Positions 1-7,399 of a DNA stretch of 64,000 nt are shown one piece after another. Made by a program: the position numbers and the translations under genes. The notes under the pieces were generated by a model that worked only from the letters and a program-made list of their open reading frames with translations, was not told the origin of the DNA and made no database searches. The stretch is from DATGZX01 sp035296965. Its GTDB lineage: Bacteria > Planctomycetota > Planctomycetia > Gemmatales > Gemmataceae. The stretch is taken from the NCBI GenBank assembly GCA_035296965.1, contig DATGZX010000146.1, forward strand, positions 41,503 through 105,502, in the 5' to 3' direction. Every line of letters begins with the position of its first letter. Position 1 is the stretch's first letter.

Positions 1-1121
1 CGGTAACGCTGCAAGCGAAAGAGAATGCCTGCATGGCACAACTCGGGAGAGCGAACGGGGTGCCGTCGCAGCCAACCGCAGATGCGCGCGCCGGGCCTGA
101 TTTCGCGTCGGCAAACGAGTTGAGCCTGGCGTCCAGCACCGATGCTCACCTGCGCCTGACGTTCGAATTGGCGCGGCTCCGGCGGCAACTTGGAGAGGAA
201 AAGCCAATCCGGAATCTGGCCCTTCAGGCTGTCGTGGAACTCACGCGTCAAGCAGAGGGCTTCACCGTCACACCAAATCACGCCCTGGGTTCCGACGGCC
301 AAGGGTTTTTCCCGTAGTTCTCGAACGCGGCGCTGATGCAGGAGACGCTTCTCCAGACGGTGGATGCGGAAGGCTGAGAATAGAAGGTCATTCGGACAGT
401 TGATCTTTCGGATTCGGCATTCGCGCAAATAGGCGCGGAGACAGGTCGCCCGTTCGCTCGAGGAAACCAGGTCATCACTCAGGGTCGCCTCCAAAGCCGC
501 GAGGTCGCGCCAGCGTTGAGGCCAACCGACTCTACTTCTTAGGCGCGAGCGCTGCCAATCGAGAACACTGATGGATTGGTCCTCGGGGTTGATGAATACG
601 TGCTTCGAATACAGGTCGGGGTGATCGATACCACAGTTGTGGATACGGGCCAGGGCCTGGCCGAGCTTCCGGGCGAATTGCTTCCTGCGTCGCTCCGGTA
701 CAGCCGCGCGAGCACGCAAATACTCGCGAAGCTCGACAGCTCCGGCTAGTTCGCGCACAAGCAGGAAGCCGCGGCCATCGTCGTCCTCGCCCTCTGCCAC
801 CTGCTCTGGACAGTTCACTCCGACCTTCTCCAAGTTGCGCAAGACGCGTGCTTCACGGCACGAACGGGAGACGAATCCGAATCCAGCGATGGCATTGCGC
901 AACCGTTCAGCCCAGGAGATGTGAAGATCTCGTTTCATGAAGCCAACCAGAGCGGTAGGCCCCGAGCCTATCGTCACCTGCGTGACATGTCGATTGGGAT
1001 GACCGGAGACAATTACTGCCGGCAGAGCCATGAAATCCGCGGCGGTGGTTAGGCCGTTCCGCTGGCAGAATTCTCGATAGCGGGGATTAATCTCGAGATA
1101 TGCCATAATGCCGTCTACCAT
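1..1121 (-). CDS. Lipopolysaccharide core kinase, WaaP/Kdo-kinase family (3' part lies outside the window)
   Basis: An open frame runs from ATG at 1121 off the left edge, giving at least 373 residues. It reads as a WaaP/InaA-type kinase: a GRGFLLVRELAG strand near residue 116, the catalytic segment HNCGIDHPDLYSKHVF near residues 161-176 (Asp about 169), and DWQRSR near 188 in place of DFG. Members of this family phosphorylate LPS core heptose or Kdo on the cytoplasmic face. It is the last visible gene of the minus-strand run lpxK, unknown, hldE, waaF, with an 80-bp gap after waaF, which supports the LPS assignment. From about residue 316 the sequence (RHPVRSPELCHAGILFRLQR) looks like the start of a second kinase lobe. 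An internal ATG at 1106 could also be the start. The family is fairly sure; the exact sugar substrate is not. Confidence 0.8.
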   Translation of the reverse strand, partial: MVDGIMAYLEINPRYREFCQRNGLTTAADFMALPAVIVSGHPNRHVTQVTIGSGPTALVGFMKRDLHISWAERLRNAIAGFGFVSRSCREARVLRNLEKVGVNCPEQVAEGEDDDGRGFLLVRELAGAVELREYLRARAAVPERRRKQFARKLGQALARIHNCGIDHPDLYSKHVFINPEDQSISVLDWQRSRLRSRVGWPQRWRDLAALEATLSDDLVSSSERATCLRAYLRECRIRKINCPNDLLFSAFRIHRLEKRLLHQRRVRELREKPLAVGTQGVIWCDGEALCLTREFHDSLKGQIPDWLFLSKLPPEPRQFERQAQVSIGAGRQAQLVCRREIRPGARICGWLRRHPVRSPELCHAGILFRLQRY

Positions 1122-1201
1122 TCTCGCATCTTCGAGCTTCTCACTGCACTTGATATCCGAGCGGGTTGAGGAAGTAAGCGGAGACCTTTTCAGTACACCC
1201 G

Positions 1202-2269
1202 TTAACCAGCGGCCCGTCGACGGCTGTCGCGGACCTGTCTTCCGTACTGCCCGAGCATTGCAGCCGCGGCTCCGTACACTTCTGCCGGAGTCAACAGCTT
1301 CATGCAGCGGTGGTCGAGTGGGCAGACCCGCTGCTGGCACGGCCCGCACTCGACCTGCTTCTGTATGTGGACCGCCTTGGCGTAGTACGTCTCGGTCCAG
1401 GCCATGTGTGTCGGGCCAAAGAGCGTAATCACCGGTCGATTGAACGCGGCCGCGAAGTGTCGCGGTCCACTGTCCGTGGTGATGAGAAGGTCGCAGCGCC
1501 GGACACACGCCTTCGTCAATCCCAGGGAAGGCTTGCAATCGGCCAGCGAATGGACGGACAGCGACCCGGACCTTGACACGATGGTTTGGGCAGTCTTGCG
1601 TTCGGAGGGCCCGCACAGAATCAGGACTTTGCAGCCGAGCCCGTCGACGATGTCACGGGCAAGGCGGGCAAAATACTCGGTCGGCCAATGCTTGGCCGTG
1701 CCGAACGCCCCTCCCGGATTCAGACAAACGACCGCATCGCCCCTGGCAAGGTCAGCCTGACGCCAGACATTGTCGGCCGTTGCCTCATCATGAGGGGTCG
1801 TGAAGAGTTCCATGCGATGCGAAGGGGTGCAACCCAAGTGCTGGACAAGCCGGTTGTAGGCGTCGAGGACAGGGCTGGCAATCAACCGGCCCCGTTCATC
1901 GCGCACGGGCTCGAAACGATCTGTCAGAAGACAGGACCGGCCGTACCGGCTGTAGCCGATTCTGCGCCGGCAGTTTCCCAGCCAGGCCACGAGTGCACTG
2001 CGAAAGGAATTGGGAAAAAGCAGAGCCAGCTCCACATGTTCGCGGCGTAAGCGGGATACAACTGACCAGAAACGCTGATTTCTGGGACCCCTGGGATCGA
2101 ACAACACCATCTCTCGGCCCCATGGCGCCCCTTCGAGAACTCCGCCAATGTACGGTTTTAGAACGTGGAGAATGGGAGCGCGCGGGAAACGTTCGCTAAG
2201 GGCGCGCACGGCAGGCGTAGCCATGACGGCGTCGCCAATCCAGTTCGGCCAGAAGACCGCAATCTTCAT
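1202..2269 (-). CDS. waaF: ADP-heptose:LPS heptosyltransferase (glycosyltransferase family 9)
   Basis: This 355-residue protein has the usual length of GT9 heptosyltransferases, which transfer L-glycero-D-manno-heptose from ADP-heptose to the inner core of LPS at the cytoplasmic membrane. The N-terminus (WPNWIGDAVMATPAVRAL) is the acceptor-domain start typical of WaaF. The C-terminal nucleotide-sugar half has NPGGAFGTAKHWP and TTDSGPRHFAAAF followed by LFGPTHMAWT, the ADP-heptose-binding region. It lies 33 bp downstream of hldE, which makes the donor sugar, so the two are almost certainly co-transcribed. The heptosyltransferase II assignment rests on general resemblance; heptosyltransferase I or III cannot be excluded. 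No strong ribosome-binding site precedes the ATG. Confidence 0.85.
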   Translation of the reverse strand: MKIAVFWPNWIGDAVMATPAVRALSERFPRAPILHVLKPYIGGVLEGAPWGREMVLFDPRGPRNQRFWSVVSRLRREHVELALLFPNSFRSALVAWLGNCRRRIGYSRYGRSCLLTDRFEPVRDERGRLIASPVLDAYNRLVQHLGCTPSHRMELFTTPHDEATADNVWRQADLARGDAVVCLNPGGAFGTAKHWPTEYFARLARDIVDGLGCKVLILCGPSERKTAQTIVSRSGSLSVHSLADCKPSLGLTKACVRRCDLLITTDSGPRHFAAAFNRPVITLFGPTHMAWTETYYAKAVHIQKQVECGPCQQRVCPLDHRCMKLLTPAEVYGAAAAMLGQYGRQVRDSRRRAAG

Positions 2270-2302
2270 GATTGCAATTGAATCTCCACCCCGCTGCCCA
2301 AT

Positions 2303-3778
2303 CTATGCCGCGCCAAGTTTCTGCAGGGCACGGGTCGTTGAATAGCCTTCGCGCAAGGGAGCCAGATGGACGCGGCCGCCGTAGGACTCGACAAAAGCGG
2401 CTCCCACGACCTCCTCCTTGCGATAATCGGCCCCCTTGACGAGAACATCCGGCCGAAGGGCATGGATTAGCGACTGCGGCGTCACTTCTTCGAAGACGGT
2501 GATGTAGTCGACGGCCTGCAACCCGGCCAGTACAAACGCACGCGCTTCCTCACTATTGACGGGCCGATTGGGGCCCTTGATCGCCCTCACGCTGGCATCG
2601 CTGTTGAGGCCGACAACCAGCAAGTCAGCCTGGGCTCGGGCCTCCTGGAGATATTGAACGTGTCCTGCGTGAAGCAGATCGAAACAGCCGTTGGTGAATG
2701 CAATACGTTGGCCCAGGCGGCGCCGGCTTTCCAACTCGTGCTGCAAAATTGAGCGGATGAGCAGTTTTTGCGATCCGTTTGGGCCATGCCGCAGCAGGTC
2801 GCGAAGTATTTCATCGCGCGTAACTGTCGCGACGCCGATCTTCTCGACTTCAAGCCCACCAGCCACGTTGGCCAGGCGGATGGCGGGATCATAGTCGGCT
2901 CCCGCGGCGAGCGCCATTCCCAGGACGCTCATGACCATGTCGCCGGCCCCCGTAATGTCATACACTTGTCGCGGCCGCGTCGGGAAGACTTGCCGGCGGC
3001 CGTCGCGATGCTCCAGCGCCATGCCATCTTTGTCGAGCGTGATGATGGCCGCCTCCATATCGAGTTGCTTGCGAAGCTGGCAGGCGGCCTCCAGGGCTTC
3101 CTCGGTCGTCTCCAGCGTGCGGCCGGTGGCCAGGCCGGCCTCGAGACGATTGGGGGTCATGGCGGAACAACCGTGATACTTGCTGTAGTCGCGGCCACGA
3201 ATGGGGTCGGCAAGGACGCGCAAACCTCGTTTGCGAGCTTCGCTGATGATCGCGGACAGCACGCGCGGCGTGCAAACCCCCTTGTCGTAATCGCTGACGA
3301 GCACCACGTCGGTCTTGGCAAGCTGGCGGGCAATGGCCTGAACTAGCTCCGCTTCCACGGATGCTGCCACTGCCGCCCGGGTCTCGTAGTCCACGCGGAT
3401 CATCTGCTGAGGGTGGCGGTGCTGCGCCCTGCCGATGAAGCGTTCCTTGACTGTGCTCGGCCGTTCCGGATCGGGCACGACACTCTGGTCGCTGATGCCC
3501 AGATCTGTGAGAATGGAGCGGATGCGATTGCCGTCAACGTCTCGACCGACAACTCCAGCCAGCGCGACGTTGGCCCCGAGTGCGCGCAGCATGGTGGCCA
3601 CGCTGCTGGCTCCGCCCAGGCGTTCCTCCCGCGTGTCGGCGCGCAGCAGGATTACCGGCGCTTCTTGACTGATACGCTCGGCGTCGCCCCAGACATAGCG
3701 GTCCAGCATCAAGTCGCCCACGACCAGGACGTTCGGCTGTCCCAGGTTCTGCACCAAGTCGATAAGATCGGCCGACAT
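2303..3778 (-). CDS. hldE: Bifunctional heptose-7-phosphate kinase / heptose-1-phosphate adenylyltransferase
   Basis: This 491-residue protein has the full two-domain HldE (RfaE) arrangement. Residues about 1-330 form a PfkB/ribokinase-type kinase, with the N-terminal substrate region VLVVGDLMLDRYVWGD and the ATP and catalytic motif DITGAGDMVMSVLG. Residues about 350-491 form a cytidylyltransferase-like domain with the HxGH signature in FTNGCFDLLHAGHVQYL. The enzyme phosphorylates D-glycero-D-manno-heptose-7-phosphate at C1 and, after dephosphorylation by GmhB, adenylylates it. It sits between an unknown gene (44 bp upstream) and waaF (33 bp downstream). The ATG at 3778 has a purine-rich AGAGGGG just upstream. 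gmhA, gmhB and hldD are not in the window. Confidence 0.93.
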   Translation of the reverse strand: MSADLIDLVQNLGQPNVLVVGDLMLDRYVWGDAERISQEAPVILLRADTREERLGGASSVATMLRALGANVALAGVVGRDVDGNRIRSILTDLGISDQSVVPDPERPSTVKERFIGRAQHRHPQQMIRVDYETRAAVAASVEAELVQAIARQLAKTDVVLVSDYDKGVCTPRVLSAIISEARKRGLRVLADPIRGRDYSKYHGCSAMTPNRLEAGLATGRTLETTEEALEAACQLRKQLDMEAAIITLDKDGMALEHRDGRRQVFPTRPRQVYDITGAGDMVMSVLGMALAAGADYDPAIRLANVAGGLEVEKIGVATVTRDEILRDLLRHGPNGSQKLLIRSILQHELESRRRLGQRIAFTNGCFDLLHAGHVQYLQEARAQADLLVVGLNSDASVRAIKGPNRPVNSEEARAFVLAGLQAVDYITVFEEVTPQSLIHALRPDVLVKGADYRKEEVVGAAFVESYGGRVHLAPLREGYSTTRALQKLGAA

Positions 3779-3822
3779 GAGCCCCTCTCGGAAACCGGTA
3801 TCTGTTAGCCACGAGGTTGACG

Positions 3823-4836
3823 CTAGGCTGCCGCCTCGGCAGGAGTTAGCGGATACCCTTGCATGGCAAGCCGCTGCGCCACGGCGGCGTGAAGAAGTGG
3901 CAGCAGAATTTCGTGGTGGCCGATCAATTCAATTCCCTGGGCAGCCGGCCGATCAAGCACGTTGACTCTGCTGCGATACTGAACCTGCTTATCCACATTA
4001 ACGGTCACGAGGCCGTCGAGGTTGTGACCAAAATTGCGGACCACGCTTACGGCCTTCAGGAGCACCTCCGGCAGCACGACGGCACTTCCCAAGTTCAGCC
4101 AGACTCCGTCCTGCATCAGCGACACCACGCTGCACAGCCGGCGGAAATCGATCATGGACGCTTCACCGAGCGCCGCGCCGGAAACATGCGGGTGCATGTG
4201 CACGATGTCCGTGCCGAGAGCCACGTGAATCGTGCAGGGAATGCCGGCCCTGTAGGCGGCCAGCACCAGACTGCAATCGGCATGGGGACAATCGAGTTCG
4301 TCCATATGCCTGCCGAGCGCCGCGCCCAAGCCCACTTCATGCTCCGCGCCGGCGCGAGCCGCCACCGCAAAGGCGTCGGCCGTCTCTCTGGCCATGCCGA
4401 ATTTGCCGGCGGGTAGCTGACTTTCAACGTCTTCACTGGTCTTGCCCGCCCAGGCCAGTTCGAAATCATGGATGGCTGCGGCACCATTGAGGACCACTGC
4501 GCTGATAAGACCGCGGTTGACCCAATCGATAAGGTAGGGTCCGCAACCGGTTTTGATGACATGAGCGCCCAAGGCGGCCACAGTCGTGCAGCGATTCTCG
4601 TACGCGCGGCAAAGGTGATCGCGAATGCGGCGCAAATCGTTGCCCGCCAACTGCCGCGGCAAGGAGTCGATCCAGTCGCCCACGGAAGTACCGGCTTCCA
4701 TCGGGTGTCCAAGATCTTCAACGAAGACCTTGGAAGGGCGGGATCTCAGCTCATAGGTCTTCAGGCCGCGCAGATCGAATGGTTTTAGGCCTTCCGTTGT
4801 AGCGGGAGCCGAACTATATCCAGAGGGTGCGCTCAT
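3823..4836 (-). CDS. Conserved protein in the lipid A/heptose operon, possibly deoxyhypusine synthase-like
   Basis: This 337-residue protein lies between lpxK (71 bp upstream) and hldE (44 bp downstream), and a GAGGAAG box precedes its ATG. It has no signal peptide or membrane span, so it is cytosolic. Conserved-looking segments include HVIKTGCGPYLIDWVNRG and NGAAAIHDFELAWAGKTSED (about residues 100-145), a GKFGMARETADAF stretch, and a His-rich HVALGTDIVHMHPHVSGAA near residue 215. I recall proteins of this type as distant deoxyhypusine/homospermidine synthase-fold homologues, but the canonical active-site lysine motif is not evident, so that is only a suggestion. Position points to a role in LPS or heptose metabolism. 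The gene is certain; the function is unknown. Confidence 0.8.
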   Translation of the reverse strand: MSAPSGYSSAPATTEGLKPFDLRGLKTYELRSRPSKVFVEDLGHPMEAGTSVGDWIDSLPRQLAGNDLRRIRDHLCRAYENRCTTVAALGAHVIKTGCGPYLIDWVNRGLISAVVLNGAAAIHDFELAWAGKTSEDVESQLPAGKFGMARETADAFAVAARAGAEHEVGLGAALGRHMDELDCPHADCSLVLAAYRAGIPCTIHVALGTDIVHMHPHVSGAALGEASMIDFRRLCSVVSLMQDGVWLNLGSAVVLPEVLLKAVSVVRNFGHNLDGLVTVNVDKQVQYRSRVNVLDRPAAQGIELIGHHEILLPLLHAAVAQRLAMQGYPLTPAEAAA

Positions 4837-4907
4837 AACTTCCTCGCTTCCTTGCTATGAAGTGAAGCGTCCGGAGAAGGGACGGCCGAGACAGCTAGAC
4901 GCCATGC

Positions 4908-5969
4908 TCAGCTTCCGGCACGCAGCACTTCTTGGAGTTTGCGGTCAAGCGCTGCTTGCCCGACCTCGACGTGAAGGCAGATTTGCAAGGCCCACAGCGG
5001 CCGTCCACCTACCTTGGCGAGACGCAGCTTGACCAAGTCCTTTTGGGTCGTAACGATCACGCAATCCTTTGCCTGCTGTCCTGCCCAGGCGCGCAAGCTT
5101 TCCACGTCCACCCGCGTATAGTCGTGGTGATCGGGAAAGGCCCGGAACGCTTCCAGACTGGCTCCCAGGTTCTGGAGTGTTTTGCGGAACGCATCGGGAT
5201 TGCCGATCCCGCAGAACGCTGCCACTGGACCCCGACAAAGCTCATTCAGTAGCGCCGTGAGCCGCTCGCTGTTGATCATCTCCACGGGCCGGTGCGTCGT
5301 TTCCACGATCGCAACGTTCGGAGCTACATTCTGGACAGTTTCGCGCAGGCTCCGCAGCGCTGCCTCATCGACCTGATCGCACCGGGTGAGCAAGATTGCG
5401 CCTGCGCGGCGAAGACTCCTTGGCGGCTCACGCAAGAGCCCTCGCGGAAAGAGATGGCCGTGGCCCCAGGGATTCGTGGCATCCACCAGGACCAGGTCCA
5501 GGTCGCGCCGCAGACGGCGGTGCTGAAAGCCGTCGTCCAGGATCAGGACCTCGCTCTCCAGTTCCTCGATCGCGGTCCTGGCGAGAACAACCCGATCCGG
5601 CCCCTGAAGGTGGGGCACGTCCGGGAGGTTCTCTTCCAAAACCAGTGCCTCGTCATTCCGGCCCCCAACGCTGCCATAACCACGACTGAGGATCGCCACG
5701 CGCAGGCCTTCGCGCCGGTAGAAACGGGCGACATACTCGACACAGGGCGTTTTGCCCGTGCCGCCCAGCGTGAGATTGCCGACGCTGACCACGGGCACCG
5801 CCACGCGATAGCTGCGCTTCCATCGCTTGGTGTAAAGCCAGTTTCGCAATGCGGCCGCCCAGCCATAGGGCGTGCTCAGCAGCTGCAAGCCGAGCCGCTG
5901 TAAACCTGGCCCTAGACCGCGCGCTTGTCCGCCGACCAAGGCTCGAAAATAATCCGCGGAGTAGGTCAA
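4908..5969 (-). CDS. lpxK: Tetraacyldisaccharide 4'-kinase
   Basis: This 353-residue protein phosphorylates the 4' position of the tetraacyl-disaccharide-1-phosphate lipid A precursor at the inner face of the cytoplasmic membrane. The N-terminal hydrophobic region (about residues 15-45) is followed by the LpxK P-loop SVGNLTLGGTGKTPCVEY near residue 60 and by the Walker-B-like LILDDGFQHRRLRRDLDLVLVDA near 140-165. The length is normal for the family. The start is inferred to be TTG at 5969, since an in-frame TGA lies just upstream and no ATG precedes the conserved region. It opens the LPS operon, 145 bp downstream of the DUF1573 gene. Its presence implies that this organism makes lipid A. Confidence 0.93.
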   Translation of the reverse strand: MTYSADYFRALVGGQARGLGPGLQRLGLQLLSTPYGWAAALRNWLYTKRWKRSYRVAVPVVSVGNLTLGGTGKTPCVEYVARFYRREGLRVAILSRGYGSVGGRNDEALVLEENLPDVPHLQGPDRVVLARTAIEELESEVLILDDGFQHRRLRRDLDLVLVDATNPWGHGHLFPRGLLREPPRSLRRAGAILLTRCDQVDEAALRSLRETVQNVAPNVAIVETTHRPVEMINSERLTALLNELCRGPVAAFCGIGNPDAFRKTLQNLGASLEAFRAFPDHHDYTRVDVESLRAWAGQQAKDCVIVTTQKDLVKLRLAKVGGRPLWALQICLHVEVGQAALDRKLQEVLRAGS

Positions 5970-6114
5970 TGAGTGTGACTCGGTCGCTCAAGTTTTCGGC
6001 CCGACCCTCAGGCGAGACAGTTATAGCCCGAGCCGTGTTTTGCTGTCAACCGGAGTAGGTACGGAGTGTCTCCGCAAGCATTCGACTGTGCCGGCTTGGC
6101 GTGGTGCGTTGCGG

Positions 6115-7128
6115 TCAATCGATCGTGCAGACGACCGGAATGGTCAACGTCTCGGGAGCCGGCTTGCGAATCAGGACCTGCACGTTGCTCCGCAACGAAT
6201 CGCCATGGATCTGCGCGCGATCCACGCGGATCTTCAAAGTGGCCATGTTATTGGGCCCTTGCGCCCAGGTGCAGGTGATGGCAGCGTCGTCCACGAGCAC
6301 ATGTTCGATGACGACCTTCTCATCCGAATTGTCGCGCAGCAAGACAATGCGCGCCGGCAACGGCTGTCCGTTATGCGCTTCCAGAGTGACATGGTCGGGA
6401 GCGACCGTCAGGTGCTGCGGGGCACGCTTGACAATCGTCAGCGGCACTCTGAGGTTCCCATAAGCAGGATCATCGCTGTAGATATCCAGGTACTCTTCAT
6501 GCCTGCCGTCCGGGTAGTCTTCCGTCACTTCGAGTTGGATTCGATAAACGGTGTTGCCCTTGCGGTCGTGGCCTCGTTCGGCCACATGGGCCTTCAGGCC
6601 GGTGGAACTTCCGCGCACGTCCGTAACCGTAAGAGGCTTCTTCCGAAAATCGGTGACGGTTACCTCCCGCCCGGTCGCCTTGTCCACATGGAAGACGATG
6701 GCCGCAGGTTGCACCATGACTTCGGTGACGACACGGGCACGTAGCTGGAGTTCCGCCTCGCGCAGCTCATTGCCGCATTGATAGCTCAAATGCACGCTCC
6801 AGGTGTGCGGCCCGGGGGCTTGACTGAGAGTGTGGACTTCGAGATCTACTTTCCCTTGCTCGCCTGGTTTATAGGTGGTCTGTGCGACATTCGGCTTGAG
6901 GCAGCCGCAGCTTCCTAGAACGCGGAGGATCTCCACCGTCTCGGGGCCTTGGTTCACGAAAGTGAAATGATGCACCATGGGCGCGCTGCTACGCACCGTC
7001 CCTGCATCGGCATGCGGTTCTGCAAAGAGAAGATCGGCGCGCGCATTGTTTGTGGCCACAACAAAACACGAGGCTGCGACAACCCATCGCATCCACGCGC
7101 TCCTTCCGCTCGTCGATATCCTGCCCAT
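6115..7128 (-). CDS. Secreted DUF1573 domain protein
   Basis: This 337-residue protein has an N-terminal signal sequence (MRWVVAASCFVVATNNARA, about residues 13-31). The mature part starts with a DUF1573 immunoglobulin-like domain: VHHFTFVNQGPETVEILRVL, then SCGCLKPN, then YKPGEQGKVDLEV (about residues 50-105). The SCGC pair and the 'GxxGxVDL' strand are typical of this planctomycete and Bacteroidetes family. The rest looks like further beta-sandwich modules. The start has GGAGCAAGAG immediately upstream. Function is unknown; such proteins are exported and may bind other envelope components. It lies 145 bp upstream of lpxK on the same strand and may share its promoter. Confidence 0.85.
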   Translation of the reverse strand: MGRISTSGRSAWMRWVVAASCFVVATNNARADLLFAEPHADAGTVRSSAPMVHHFTFVNQGPETVEILRVLGSCGCLKPNVAQTTYKPGEQGKVDLEVHTLSQAPGPHTWSVHLSYQCGNELREAELQLRARVVTEVMVQPAAIVFHVDKATGREVTVTDFRKKPLTVTDVRGSSTGLKAHVAERGHDRKGNTVYRIQLEVTEDYPDGRHEEYLDIYSDDPAYGNLRVPLTIVKRAPQHLTVAPDHVTLEAHNGQPLPARIVLLRDNSDEKVVIEHVLVDDAAITCTWAQGPNNMATLKIRVDRAQIHGDSLRSNVQVLIRKPAPETLTIPVVCTID

Positions 7129-7399
7129 CTCTTGCTCCGGTATAAGGTTACGTGGCGATTGCGCACCAATCGACCTCGCGGGCAGGAATACCCGATTCTA
7201 GCTTCCATTGCAATGTCTTTTACAAATGGAGAGTTTTGCGCGGATGTGCGGAATAGGCAAAGGAGCGAGTTTCGGCCGGCAAACGGATTGTTACATTCTT
7301 TTTGGCAGTTGCAGCCCAAAAGAGTGAACGAAATTCATGACCGCACCCCACTATTAAACTTGAGCATTGTCACGCCGCTACGAATCGGAGGAATCTGCC

